Assembly (NCBI RefSeq): GCF_014397785.1
Contig: NZ_VZQQ01000053.1
Coordinates: 1-42,977, forward strand
Direction of reading: 5' to 3'
Source: Paraburkholderia podalyriae
Lineage (GTDB): Bacteria > Pseudomonadota > Gammaproteobacteria > Burkholderiales > Burkholderiaceae
DNA length: 42,977 nucleotides
Within the stretch, counting starts at the first letter, position 1, and the number at the start of each line of letters is the position of its first letter. Of this stretch, positions 24,650-32,491 are shown piece by piece. The notes under the pieces were generated by a model, which was given only the letters and a program-made list of their open reading frames with translations, was not told where the DNA came from and ran no database searches. The position numbers and the translations under genes were made by a program.

Positions 24650-25168
24650 TCAATGTTCGGTCATCTGCCCCGCCTGCCGCGCGGGCGCATTTCTCACCCA
24701 CCCGTTACCTTGTCCGCCGCCGTTGCCTGCTTGCGGCTGGGCCGGCGGCGGGCCGCCTGCGGCGGGGCGTGGGCCGCCATTGGCGCCGCCAGGACCGTGC
24801 GGACCGCCCGCAGCGCCCTGCGGCGGCGGGCCGCCGCGCGGTTGACCAGGACCGCCGCCGTTGTTGCCACGATCGTTGTCATGATCGCCGTGATGCCGGT
24901 CGTTGTCGCCCGGATGACCGCGATCCGGATAGCCGCGATAGCCTGGGCCCGGCGCCGGACCGTAGTAGCGTCCCGGACCGTAATCGCCGTAGCCGAGGTA
25001 CACGTTGGTTTGCGGCACGACCGCGGCGCCCGGCGCGTACGCGGAACCGTCGTAACCGCTATAACCGCCGTAGCCGTTGCCGTACATCGGCGTGCCGTCC
25101 GGATAGACCGCGCAGCCGCCGAGCAGAGCGGCGGCCACGAGGCCAGCGAGAGGTGCAATGCGTTTCAT
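24650..25168 (-). CDS. Gly/Pro/Asn-rich lipoprotein of unknown function
   Basis: A predicted outer-membrane or periplasmic lipoprotein of 172 residues. The signal peptide MKRIAPLAGLVAAALLGGC ends in a clear lipobox (LGG-Cys19). The mature chain has a Tyr/Gly-rich part (GYGGYSGYDGS), a charged His/Asp/Asn segment (HHGDHDNDRGNN) and a Gly/Pro/Gln-rich tail ending in AGQMTEH. It is low-complexity throughout, and I recognise no domain. The start ATG at 25166-25168 is fixed by the signal peptide. It converges on lutB and diverges from another small lipoprotein gene across 275 bp. Phased TTTGTA repeats lie upstream (25247-25266). Confidence 0.75.
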   Translation of the reverse strand: MKRIAPLAGLVAAALLGGCAVYPDGTPMYGNGYGGYSGYDGSAYAPGAAVVPQTNVYLGYGDYGPGRYYGPAPGPGYRGYPDRGHPGDNDRHHGDHDNDRGNNGGGPGQPRGGPPPQGAAGGPHGPGGANGGPRPAAGGPPPAQPQAGNGGGQGNGWVRNAPARQAGQMTEH

Positions 25169-25246
25169 GTTTTCAGACCGGTTGCAAGTACAAAGAACTA
25201 TCGATGTAAGAGTAAGACCGTCATTATCGCCGGCCGTCGCGGTGGC

Positions 25247-25266
25247 TTTGTATGCGTTTGTAAGCT
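25247..25266. promoter_or_regulatory. Phased direct repeats upstream of the lipoprotein gene
   Basis: TTTGTATGCG (25247-25256) and TTTGTAAGCT (25257-25266) are adjacent half-sites with a 10-bp period. GTAAGA is also doubled near 25206-25217. Tandem half-sites one turn apart are typical of OmpR-class response regulators. The regulator is not identified. Confidence 0.4.
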
Positions 25267-25443
25267 TTTCTTTTTCGTGCCAGCAGCCGATGCCCCGCTC
25301 CCGGAAGGCGGTCAATTGACTGTTCCGTTTCGGGCAACGATCTGTCGCGCGCGGGCGCGTATTTCCCGATTGTGAATTCCTATAGCATTTGGACTGGGCA
25401 TAGTGCGCCAAAAGCTCATGCGCCCCTAATTGGAAAACACATC

Positions 25444-25683
25444 ATGAAAAAGACAATATCGGTGTACTGGCCTCTGGCCATCGTTGTGCCGCTCGCGCTG
25501 CTCGCGTGTCTACACGTCAACGGCCAAACTGCTTCGCGCGCTCCACAGATGCCGCTCGACGCCAATCATCTGACCGCAGAACTCGCACGCGCGGTGTCGT
25601 ACGGGATGATCGACACCGCGTCGGCATTGTCGGCCAAGCCGATGCGTGCGGCCACGGCGACGCCGCTCGCCGAAGCGTCTTAA
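25444..25683 (+). CDS. Small predicted lipoprotein or membrane-anchored protein, 79 residues
   Basis: An unrecognised small protein. It starts MKKTISVYWPLAIVVPLALLAC: two Lys, a hydrophobic stretch and a possible lipobox Leu-Leu-Ala-Cys22. If it is not lipidated, the same segment would be a single membrane anchor. The remaining 57 residues are Ala-rich with a short amphipathic helix (DANHLTAELARAVSYG). GGAAAA 7 bp before the ATG is a modest ribosome-binding site. I prefer this start over one 24 codons upstream because the signal begins here. It lies 155 bp before the phosphatase gene in the same direction. Function unknown. Confidence 0.6.
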   Translation: MKKTISVYWPLAIVVPLALLACLHVNGQTASRAPQMPLDANHLTAELARAVSYGMIDTASALSAKPMRAATATPLAEAS

Positions 25684-25838
25684 GCAGGTGCGTCGGACGG
25701 CGGCGGTTCGAAGCCGCTGCGCTTACCCGGCTGTACCACGCCGGGCGCGAATCCGTCGAGGTTTGTATAATCGCGGCGCAGTTCACTGACTGTCTGCCGA
25801 CCCCTACGCGCGGCGCCTCGAGCGTCGAAGAATCCCTG

Positions 25839-26336
25839 ATGAAAACTGTGTCCGTCTGTTTCGTGTGCCTCGGGAATATCTGCCGTTCACCGACGGCGGA
25901 GGGCGTGATGCGTCGTCTGGTCGACGAGGCGAAGCTCGCGGACTGCATTCTGCTCGATTCGGCCGGCACCGGCGATTGGCACATCGGCGCGGCGCCCGAC
26001 GAACGCGCGCAACGCGCGGCGCGCCAGCGCGGCTATGCGCTCGACGCGCTGCGCGGTCGCCAGATCACAGCCGCGGACTTCGAGCGCTTCGATCTGCTGA
26101 TTGCAATGGACGACCGCAACGTCGCCGCGTTGCGTCAACTGTGTCCGCCCGCGCAGCGCGACAAGATCCGTCTGTTGATGGAGTTCGTGCCGGAGTCGGA
26201 TGGCCGTTGGAGCGGCGCGCGCGAGGTCGTCGATCCCTATTTCGGCGGCGCGGAAGGCTTCGAGTTGGTGCTCGATCAGTGCGAAGCAGCCTGCCGCGGG
26301 CTGATCGCCGCGCTGCGCCCGCAGTTGCTCGGGTAA
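25839..26336 (+). CDS. Low-molecular-weight protein tyrosine phosphatase
   Basis: A cytoplasmic phosphatase of 165 residues in the arsenate-reductase-like LMW-PTP family. The P-loop FVCLGNICRS (nucleophile Cys10, Arg16) lies at the N-terminus, and the general-acid Asp is in VVDPYFGG. The segment LLDSAGTGDWHIGAAPDERA is typical of the family. A frame opens further upstream, but the catalytic loop must be near the N-terminus, so the ATG at 25839 is correct. No tyrosine-kinase or capsule gene lies beside it, which is usual for the stand-alone housekeeping type next to iscR in Burkholderia relatives. It is followed by the IscR operator region. Confidence 0.95.
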   Translation: MKTVSVCFVCLGNICRSPTAEGVMRRLVDEAKLADCILLDSAGTGDWHIGAAPDERAQRAARQRGYALDALRGRQITAADFERFDLLIAMDDRNVAALRQLCPPAQRDKIRLLMEFVPESDGRWSGAREVVDPYFGGAEGFELVLDQCEAACRGLIAALRPQLLG

Positions 26337-26439
26337 GTTTCGGGCAAAAACGCGGCCCCCATCCCGCATGCACCGCGCAGACGGGCTCGGCGCCAAAGCA
26401 TGGCGATCAATTAAGCGGATGACACAAAATATACTGGGC

Positions 26440-26464
26440 ATACTTGACTAAATCGCTCATGTAT
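26440..26464 (+). promoter_or_regulatory. Type-1 IscR binding site, distal
   Basis: The 25-bp element starts ATACTTGACTAAAT and ends GTAT. It matches the E. coli type-1 consensus (ATASYYGACT half-site with an inverted partner) at most positions. It lies 45 bp before the iscR ATG. The holo-IscR protein should repress here. Confidence 0.7.
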
Positions 26465-26466
26465 TT

Positions 26467-26491
26467 ATACTTGACCGAACTTGTCGAGAAT
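26467..26491 (+). promoter_or_regulatory. Type-1 IscR binding site, proximal
   Basis: A second 25-bp element starts ATACTTGACC and ends TTGTCGAGAAT, with the same half-site spacing. It begins 2 bp after the distal site ends, the tandem arrangement known from enteric iscR promoters. Confidence 0.7.
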
Positions 26492-26508
26492 TGCGGTTCC
26501 CACATCAT

Positions 26509-27039
26509 ATGAGACTCACCACGAAAGGCCGTTTCGCCGTCACGGCGATGATCGACCTGGCGCTGCGCCAGGAGCAGGGCCCGGTGACGCTTGCGGGTAT
26601 CAGCCAGCGCCAACACATCTCCCTGTCGTATCTCGAACAGCTGTTCGGCAAGCTGCGCCGTCATGAAATCGTGGAGTCCGTGCGCGGACCGGGCGGCGGC
26701 TACAATCTCGCGCGCCGTGTCGAAGAGGTGACGGTGGCCGACATCATCATCGCGGTCGACGAACCGCTCGACGCCACCCAGTGTGGCGGCAAAGGCACGT
26801 GCGAAGGCACCAAGCAGCACGACGGCCACTGCATGACTCATGAGCTGTGGTCGACGCTGAACCAGAAAATGGTCGAATACCTCGATTCGGTTTCGCTGAA
26901 GGATCTGGTCGACCAGCAGCGCTCGCGCGAAGGCGCGCCGACGGTGCTGCGCGACAGGCGCAACGACGCGCCGGCGGTCGAACCCGCCCGCGTGGCGCCC
27001 AAAGGTCCCAATTCCGTTTTCAACATGGCCGGTTCGTGA
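26509..27039 (+). CDS. iscR: Fe-S cluster regulator IscR
   Basis: An Rrf2-family repressor that senses Fe-S status by carrying a [2Fe-2S] cluster made by the operon it controls. The 176 residues start MRLTTKGRFAVTAMIDLAL with a winged helix-turn-helix (about 26-65). Cluster ligands are Cys92, Cys98, Cys108 and His111. Spacing between the second and third Cys is nine residues, against five in E. coli, so the loop is longer by four. A basic Pro/Ala-rich tail follows. An earlier in-frame ATG at 26491 overlaps the operator and lacks a ribosome-binding site. The gene heads the isc operon and is preceded by two type-1 boxes, implying autorepression. Confidence 0.97.
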   Translation: MRLTTKGRFAVTAMIDLALRQEQGPVTLAGISQRQHISLSYLEQLFGKLRRHEIVESVRGPGGGYNLARRVEEVTVADIIIAVDEPLDATQCGGKGTCEGTKQHDGHCMTHELWSTLNQKMVEYLDSVSLKDLVDQQRSREGAPTVLRDRRNDAPAVEPARVAPKGPNSVFNMAGS

Positions 27040-27121
27040 AGCGCGGCGCGCAATAAAAAATCCCGCCGCCGCCCCATATCGAGTCCAGAAGCCAGAGCAC
27101 ATGACGCCCCCGGAGCAATTG

Positions 27122-28345
27122 ATGAACAACGACTCTCTCCATCTGCCCATCTACATGGACTACAGCGCCACGACGCCGATCGATCCGCGTGTGGTGGACA
27201 AGATGATCCCTTATCTGCGCGAGCAGTTCGGCAATCCCGCGTCGCGTAGTCACGCTTATGGCTGGACCGCCGAGCGCGCAGTCGAGGAGGCGCGCGAGCA
27301 GGTGGCCGCGCTCGTGAACGCCGATCCACGCGAAATCATCTGGACCTCGGGTGCGACGGAGTCGGACAACCTCGCTCTGAAAGGTGCCGCGCACTTCTAC
27401 AAGAGCAAGGGCAAGCACATCATCACGGTGAAGACCGAGCACAAGGCGGTGCTGGACACCACCCGCGAGCTCGAGCGCGAAGGCTTCGAAGTCACCTATC
27501 TGGATGTCAAGGACGACGGTCTGATCGATCTCGACGCGTTCAAGGCGGCGCTGCGCCCGGACACGATTCTGGTGTCGGTGATGTCGGTCAACAACGAGAT
27601 CGGCGTCATCCAGGACATCGAGGCGATCGGCGAGATCACGCGTGAGAAGGGCATTATTTTCCACGTCGACGCGGCGCAGGCCACCGGCAAGATCCAGATC
27701 GATCTGCAGAAGCTGAAGGTCGACCTGATGTCGTTCTCGGCGCACAAGACCTACGGCCCGAAGGGCATCGGCGCGCTGTACGTGCGCCGCAAACCGCGTA
27801 TCCGTATCGAAGCGCAGATGCACGGTGGAGGCCACGAGCGCGGCATGCGTTCGGGCACGCTGGCCACGCACCAGATCGTCGGCATGGGCGAGGCTTTTCG
27901 TATCGCACGTGAAGAGATGGCGACCGAAAACGAGCGCATCCGCATGCTGCGTGACCGGCTGCTGAAAGGCCTGTCGCAAATCGAGGAAGTGTATGTGAAC
28001 GGCGACATGGAAAAGCGTGTGCCGCACAACCTGAACATCAGCTTCAATTTCGTCGAAGGCGAATCGCTGATCATGGCGGTCAAGGACGTGGCGGTGTCGT
28101 CGGGCTCGGCGTGCACATCGGCGTCGCTGGAGCCGTCGTACGTGCTGCGCGCGCTTGGCCGCAACGACGAACTCGCGCACAGCTCGATCCGCTTCACGGT
28201 GGGGCGCTTCACGACCGAGCAGGAAATCGATTACGTGATCAACCTGCTGAAGTCGAAGATTTCCAAGCTGCGCGATCTGTCGCCGCTGTGGGAAATGCAC
28301 AAGGACGGGATCGATCTGACGACCATCCAGTGGGCCGCGCACTGA
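27122..28345 (+). CDS. iscS: Cysteine desulfurase IscS
   Basis: A PLP enzyme that takes sulfur from L-cysteine as a persulfide and donates it to IscU, and to tRNA thiolation. The 407 residues (E. coli 404) contain Lys209 (SFSAHKTYGPKG), which binds PLP, the HVDAAQATGK segment with His and Asp that hold the cofactor, and the mobile-loop Cys331 (SSGSACTSASLEPSY). I chose the ATG at 27122, with CGGAG 8 bp upstream. An ATG 21 bp earlier is possible but has a poorer site. It follows iscR after 82 bp. Confidence 0.98.
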   Translation: MNNDSLHLPIYMDYSATTPIDPRVVDKMIPYLREQFGNPASRSHAYGWTAERAVEEAREQVAALVNADPREIIWTSGATESDNLALKGAAHFYKSKGKHIITVKTEHKAVLDTTRELEREGFEVTYLDVKDDGLIDLDAFKAALRPDTILVSVMSVNNEIGVIQDIEAIGEITREKGIIFHVDAAQATGKIQIDLQKLKVDLMSFSAHKTYGPKGIGALYVRRKPRIRIEAQMHGGGHERGMRSGTLATHQIVGMGEAFRIAREEMATENERIRMLRDRLLKGLSQIEEVYVNGDMEKRVPHNLNISFNFVEGESLIMAVKDVAVSSGSACTSASLEPSYVLRALGRNDELAHSSIRFTVGRFTTEQEIDYVINLLKSKISKLRDLSPLWEMHKDGIDLTTIQWAAH

Positions 28346-28417
28346 CGCGCCGGCTGGACGAAGCGGACATCGAACGTTCATCGGATTGCAGGTTGAAACG
28401 AATCAAGGAGTGTAATC

Positions 28418-28831
28418 ATGGCTTATAGCGACAAGGTCCTCGACCACTACGAAAACCCGCGCAACGTCGGTTCCTTCGCGAAGGACGACGACATGGTCGG
28501 TACCGGCATGGTCGGCGCGCCGGCCTGCGGCGACGTGATGAAGCTGCAGATCCGCGTCGGCGTGGACGGCATCATCGAAGACGCGAAGTTCAAGACCTAC
28601 GGCTGCGGTTCCGCCATTGCATCGAGCTCGCTCGTCACCGAATGGGTGAAGGGCAAGACGCTCGACCAGGCCATGTCGATCAAGAACACGCAGATCGCTG
28701 AAGAACTGGCACTGCCGCCGGTGAAGATCCACTGCTCGATCCTCGCGGAAGACGCGATCAAGGCAGCGGTCGCCGACTACAAGCAGCGCCACGGTGAAGC
28801 AGCGGTTGCCGAAGACGGCAAGGCCGCCTGA
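28418..28831 (+). CDS. iscU: Fe-S cluster assembly scaffold IscU
   Basis: The scaffold on which new [2Fe-2S] and [4Fe-4S] clusters form before transfer. The 137 residues carry the three ligand cysteines Cys37 (PACGD), Cys63 (YGCGSAIASSS) and Cys106 (IHCSIL), Asp39, and the LPPVK loop (99-103) recognised by the chaperone HscA. The Ala/Glu-rich tail is slightly longer than in E. coli (128). AAGGAG lies 9 bp before the ATG. It sits 72 bp after iscS in the operon. Confidence 0.98.
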   Translation: MAYSDKVLDHYENPRNVGSFAKDDDMVGTGMVGAPACGDVMKLQIRVGVDGIIEDAKFKTYGCGSAIASSSLVTEWVKGKTLDQAMSIKNTQIAEELALPPVKIHCSILAEDAIKAAVADYKQRHGEAAVAEDGKAA

Positions 28832-28861
28832 GCAACAGGGTAAGAACGGAGTAACCGGTGG

Positions 28862-28887
28862 GCGCGGCGCGAACACGCGCGCCGCGC
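28862..28887 (+). other. GC-only hairpin between iscU and iscA
   Basis: A perfect 10-bp stem, GCGCGGCGCG (28862-28871) with CGCGCCGCGC (28878-28887), and a 6-nt loop. No T-tract, so it is not a terminator. Such hairpins often protect upstream mRNA from 3' exonucleases, which would favour iscU. Confidence 0.5.
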
Positions 28888-28909
28888 ACTCTGGCAACTG
28901 AGAAACGTT

Positions 28910-29233
28910 ATGGCAATTACGTTGACCGAAAAGGCAGCACAGCACGTCCAGAGGTATCTGACCCGCCGCGGTAAAGGCATCGGGTTGCGCGTTGGCGTGC
29001 GCACCACCGGTTGCTCGGGCCTCGCCTACAAGCTCGAGTACGTGGACGAACTCGCGCCGGAAGATCAGGTGTTCGAGACGAGCGGCGTGAAAGTCGTCGT
29101 CGACCCGAAGAGTCTCGCGTATATCGACGGCACGGAACTCGACTTTGCGCGCGAAGGGCTGAACGAAGGCTTCAGGTTCAACAACCCGAACGTGAAAGAC
29201 GAATGCGGCTGCGGCGAGTCATTCCGCGTCTAG
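28910..29233 (+). CDS. iscA: A-type Fe-S carrier protein IscA
   Basis: An A-type carrier that delivers clusters, mainly [4Fe-4S], to apoproteins. The 107 residues (E. coli 107) have the three conserved cysteines Cys35 (TTGCSGLAY), Cys99 and Cys101 (DECGCGESF). The ATG follows the sequence CTGAGAAACGTT with only a weak ribosome-binding site, so translation may depend on upstream coupling. An intrinsic terminator follows 30 bp after the stop codon and separates it from hscB. Confidence 0.97.
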   Translation: MAITLTEKAAQHVQRYLTRRGKGIGLRVGVRTTGCSGLAYKLEYVDELAPEDQVFETSGVKVVVDPKSLAYIDGTELDFAREGLNEGFRFNNPNVKDECGCGESFRV

Positions 29234-29261
29234 GTTCGTTACTTTCCGCGTGCGGCGGATC

Positions 29262-29285
29262 AAAGGCGGCGCGGGCCGCCTTTTT
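29262..29285 (+). terminator. Internal intrinsic terminator between iscA and hscB
   Basis: AAAGGCGGC (29262-29270), loop GCGG and GCCGCCTTT form a 9-bp stem followed directly by TTTTTAG. The shape is a good factor-independent terminator within the isc operon. It probably gives partial read-through and lower hscBA-fdx levels. Confidence 0.75.
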
Positions 29286-29371
29286 AGTTTGATCCCCGCT
29301 CCACTGAAGCGCTCACGCCTGACAAGGCCCAGCGTTTTCACACCACGTTTTCATCAACGGACTTAAATTCG

Positions 29372-29899
29372 ATGGCCTCGCTGAACGACAGCCACTTCGA
29401 CCTGTTTGGTCTGCCGGCGCAATTCGCGCTCGACGCGAGCACGCTCGATCATGCGTACCGCACCGTGCAGGCGCAGGTGCATCCGGATCGCTTCGCGGCG
29501 GCCGGCGATGCGCAAAAGCGCATCGCGATGCAATGGGCGACGCGCGCGAACGAGGCCTATCAGACGCTGCGCGATCCGCTCAAACGCGCGACCTATCTGC
29601 TGTCGTTGCGCGGTATCAACGTCGGCGCGGAAAACAACACGGCGATGGAGCCCGCGTTCCTGATGCAGCAGATGGAGTGGCGCGAGAACATCGAGGACGC
29701 GGCCGCGGCGAAGAACGTCGACGCGCTCGACGCGCTGCTCGTCGAGTTGCGCGACGAAGAACGTCAGCGCTTCGACAAGCTCGGCGCCTCGCTCGATAGC
29801 GGCGCAAATCAGGCGGCCGGCGAGGCGGTGCGGCAGCTGATGTTCATCGAGCGCGTCGCGTCGGAAGTCGACGCGCAGATCGAGCGGCTCGAAGGCTAG
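29372..29899 (+). CDS. hscB: J-domain co-chaperone HscB
   Basis: HscB brings IscU to HscA and stimulates its ATPase. The 175 residues (E. coli 171) start with FDLFGLPAQFALD, and the J-domain HPD motif is at 37-39 (QVHPDRFA). The C-terminal three-helix domain (about 85-175) binds IscU. Few bases before the ATG resemble a ribosome-binding site (ACGGAC). The gap to hscA is unusually long (177 bp) and holds tandem repeats. Confidence 0.96.
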   Translation: MASLNDSHFDLFGLPAQFALDASTLDHAYRTVQAQVHPDRFAAAGDAQKRIAMQWATRANEAYQTLRDPLKRATYLLSLRGINVGAENNTAMEPAFLMQQMEWRENIEDAAAAKNVDALDALLVELRDEERQRFDKLGASLDSGANQAAGEAVRQLMFIERVASEVDAQIERLEG

Positions 29900-29934
29900 C
29901 GCGGTTTCGTGCGACCCGCGCCAATGCGCGGCGC

Positions 29935-29973
29935 CGGCAAGCAGCTACGGCAAGCAGCAACGGTAGGCAGCGA
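29935..29973 (+). repeat. Three 13-bp tandem repeats in the hscB-hscA gap
   Basis: Copies CGGCAAGCAGCTA, CGGCAAGCAGCAA and CGGTAGGCAGCGA lie head to tail. The first two differ at one position. The repeats are not coding in any supported frame and may vary in number between strains. Confidence 0.65.
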
Positions 29974-30076
29974 TGTAGCGAGCGACAAACAAAAACCAGA
30001 GCGGCCACGAGCCGTGGCATCACCCCCAGCAACGCGAACATTCAGGACGGGGCACAACGTCCCCGAGAAGATCCAG

Positions 30077-31948
30077 ATGGCCTTACTGCAAATCTCCGAA
30101 CCCGGCATGGCGCCGGCGCCTCACCAGCGGCGTCTGGCGGTCGGTATCGATCTCGGCACCACCAACTCCCTCGTCGCCGCCGTGCGCAGCGGCGTGCCCG
30201 ATGTGCTGCCCGACGAAGATGGACACGTGCTGCTGCCGTCGGTGGTGCGTTACCTGGAGCAGGGCGGTCGTCGCATCGGCCGCCGGGCGAAGGCCGAAGC
30301 CGCGACCGACCCGCGCAACACGATCGTGTCGGTCAAGCGCTTCATGGGCCGCGGCAAGGCCGAGGTGGAGGGCGCCGAGAACGCGCCGTACGATTTCGTC
30401 GATGCGCCCGGCATGGTGCAGATCCGCACTGTCGATGGCGTGAAGAGTCCGGTGGAAGTATCGGCTGAAATTCTCGCGACGCTGCGCCAGCGCGCCGAAG
30501 ACACGCTCGGCGACGAGCTGGTCGGCGCGGTGATCACGGTGCCCGCTTACTTCGACGAAGCGCAGCGCCAGGCGACCAAGGACGCCGCGCGCCTCGCGGG
30601 GCTGAACGTGCTGCGTCTGCTCAACGAACCGACTGCGGCCGCGATCGCCTACGGTCTCGACAACGGCGCCGAGGGTCTGTACGCGGTCTATGACCTCGGC
30701 GGCGGCACGTTCGACCTGTCGATCCTGAAGCTCACCAAGGGCGTGTTCGAAGTGCTTGCGGCGGGCGGCGATTCCGCCCTCGGCGGCGACGACTTCGACC
30801 ATGCGTTGTACCGCCACGTGCTCGAGCGGGCCGGCATAGCGCGGCAGACGCTCGCGCCGCACGACGTACGCCTGCTGCTAGATAGCGTGCGCGAGGCCAA
30901 GGAGGCGTTGTCGAGCGCGTCGCAGGCAAGCGTCAAGCTCACGCTCGCCAACGGCACCACGCTCGATCTGACGATCGACGAAGCCACGTTCGAGACCCTC
31001 ACGGCCGCGCTGGTGCAACGCACGCTGGGCCCGACGAAAAAAGCGCTGCGCGACGCGAAGGTCACGACGAAGGAGATCAAGGGCGTCGTACTGGTCGGCG
31101 GCGCGACGCGAATGCCGGTGATCCGCCGAGCGGTCGAGGCGTTCTTCGGCCAGCCGCCGCTCGTCAATCTCGATCCGGATCAGGTCGTCGCGCTCGGCGC
31201 CGCCATCCAGGCCGATCTGCTGGCCGGCAACCGCGGCGCGGAAGGCGACGAGTGGCTGCTGCTTGACGTGATTCCGCTGTCGCTCGGCGTCGAGACGATG
31301 GGTGGCCTCACCGAGAAGATCATTCCGCGCAACTCGACGATTCCGGTCGCGCGCGCGCAGGATTTCACGACCTTCAAGGACGGCCAGACCGCGATGGCGA
31401 TTCACGTCGTCCAAGGCGAGCGCGAGCTCGTCAGCGATTGCCGTTCGCTCGCGCGCTTCGAGCTGCGCGGCATTCCGCCGATGGCCGCCGGCGCCGCGCG
31501 CATTCGCGTGACCTATCAGGTCGACGCCGACGGCCTGCTGTCGGTGTTTGCGCGCGAGCTGGCGTCGGGCGTGGAGGCATCGGTCGTCGTGAAGCCTTCG
31601 TATGGCCTCGCCGACGACGACATCGCGCGCATGCTCGAAGACAGCTTTTCGACCGCTGAAATCGACATGCGGGCGCGCGCTCTGCGTGAGGCGCAGGTCG
31701 AAGCGCAGCGTCTCGTCGAAGCGACCGACGCGGCGCTCGCCGCCGACGCCGAGCTGCTCGACGACAGCGAACGCGCCGAGCTCGACGCGCTGCTGGCGGC
31801 ATTGCGCAATGTCGGGCGGGGCGACGACGTCGGCACCATCGAAGCCGCGACGAAGGCGCTCGCCGAAGGCACCGACGAATTCGCCGCGCGCCGCATGAAC
31901 AAGGGAATTCGCCGCGCGCTGTCGGGCCGCAAGCTCGACGAGCTATGA
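30077..31948 (+). CDS. hscA: Hsp70-type chaperone HscA
   Basis: An ATP-driven chaperone dedicated to Fe-S biogenesis. It binds the LPPVK loop of IscU and promotes cluster release. The 623 residues (E. coli 616) start MALLQISEPG, with the phosphate-1 motif VGIDLGTTNSLVAAV, phosphate-2 VYDLGGGTFDLSIL and the adenosine motif VVLVGGATRMPVI. The substrate-binding domain begins near DVIPLSLGVETMGG, and a helical lid ends GRKLDEL. The frame is open 56 codons upstream, but that part is non-homologous. AGATCCAG precedes the chosen ATG. Confidence 0.97.
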   Translation: MALLQISEPGMAPAPHQRRLAVGIDLGTTNSLVAAVRSGVPDVLPDEDGHVLLPSVVRYLEQGGRRIGRRAKAEAATDPRNTIVSVKRFMGRGKAEVEGAENAPYDFVDAPGMVQIRTVDGVKSPVEVSAEILATLRQRAEDTLGDELVGAVITVPAYFDEAQRQATKDAARLAGLNVLRLLNEPTAAAIAYGLDNGAEGLYAVYDLGGGTFDLSILKLTKGVFEVLAAGGDSALGGDDFDHALYRHVLERAGIARQTLAPHDVRLLLDSVREAKEALSSASQASVKLTLANGTTLDLTIDEATFETLTAALVQRTLGPTKKALRDAKVTTKEIKGVVLVGGATRMPVIRRAVEAFFGQPPLVNLDPDQVVALGAAIQADLLAGNRGAEGDEWLLLDVIPLSLGVETMGGLTEKIIPRNSTIPVARAQDFTTFKDGQTAMAIHVVQGERELVSDCRSLARFELRGIPPMAAGAARIRVTYQVDADGLLSVFARELASGVEASVVVKPSYGLADDDIARMLEDSFSTAEIDMRARALREAQVEAQRLVEATDAALAADAELLDDSERAELDALLAALRNVGRGDDVGTIEAATKALAEGTDEFAARRMNKGIRRALSGRKLDEL

Positions 31949-32134
31949 ACGGGCGAGCGTAGCGACAGCAACGTGCACGCGACGCGCGCTCGGGCCACGC
32001 GCGAACTGCGCCCCCACGAACCACCGATCGCGCCGCGCGGACTTAAAAAGTCCGCGCGGCGCCAGTAAAATGGCACGGAGCCTGCACGCGGCATTGCTGG
32101 CAGCCGCCGTGCCTCAGACCCAAACGGAAACTGT

Positions 32135-32476
32135 ATGCCTCAAATCGTTGTGCTGCCTCACGTCGAACTGTGCCCGGAAGGCGCGGTGATCGACGCCGTT
32201 CCCGGCAAGAGCATCTGCGACAACCTGCTCGATAACGGTATCGAAATCGAGCATGCGTGCGAGAAGTCGTGCGCGTGCACGACTTGCCACGTGATCGTGC
32301 GTGAGGGTTTCGCCGCCTTGACGCCATCTGAGGAAGACGAGGACGATCTGTTGGACAAGGCATGGGGGCTGGAACCGGCTTCGCGCCTGTCGTGTCAGGC
32401 GGTCATGCCGGACGAGCAGGATCTGGTCGTCGAAATTCCGCGTTACTCGATCAATCACGCGAAGGAAAACCACTAA
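32135..32476 (+). CDS. fdx: Isc-type [2Fe-2S] ferredoxin
   Basis: An adrenodoxin-like ferredoxin that supplies electrons for cluster assembly on IscU. The 113 residues have cluster ligands Cys42, Cys48, Cys51 and Cys87, in HACEKSCACTTCHV and RLSCQA. Cys46 is also present, as in E. coli Fdx. An acidic patch SEEDEDDLLD follows, as expected for partner docking. It lies 186 bp after hscA and 15 bp before iscX. No strong promoter is visible in the gap, so operon read-through is likely. Confidence 0.97.
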   Translation: MPQIVVLPHVELCPEGAVIDAVPGKSICDNLLDNGIEIEHACEKSCACTTCHVIVREGFAALTPSEEDEDDLLDKAWGLEPASRLSCQAVMPDEQDLVVEIPRYSINHAKENH

Positions 32477-32491
32477 CAGGAGGGCGCCGCC

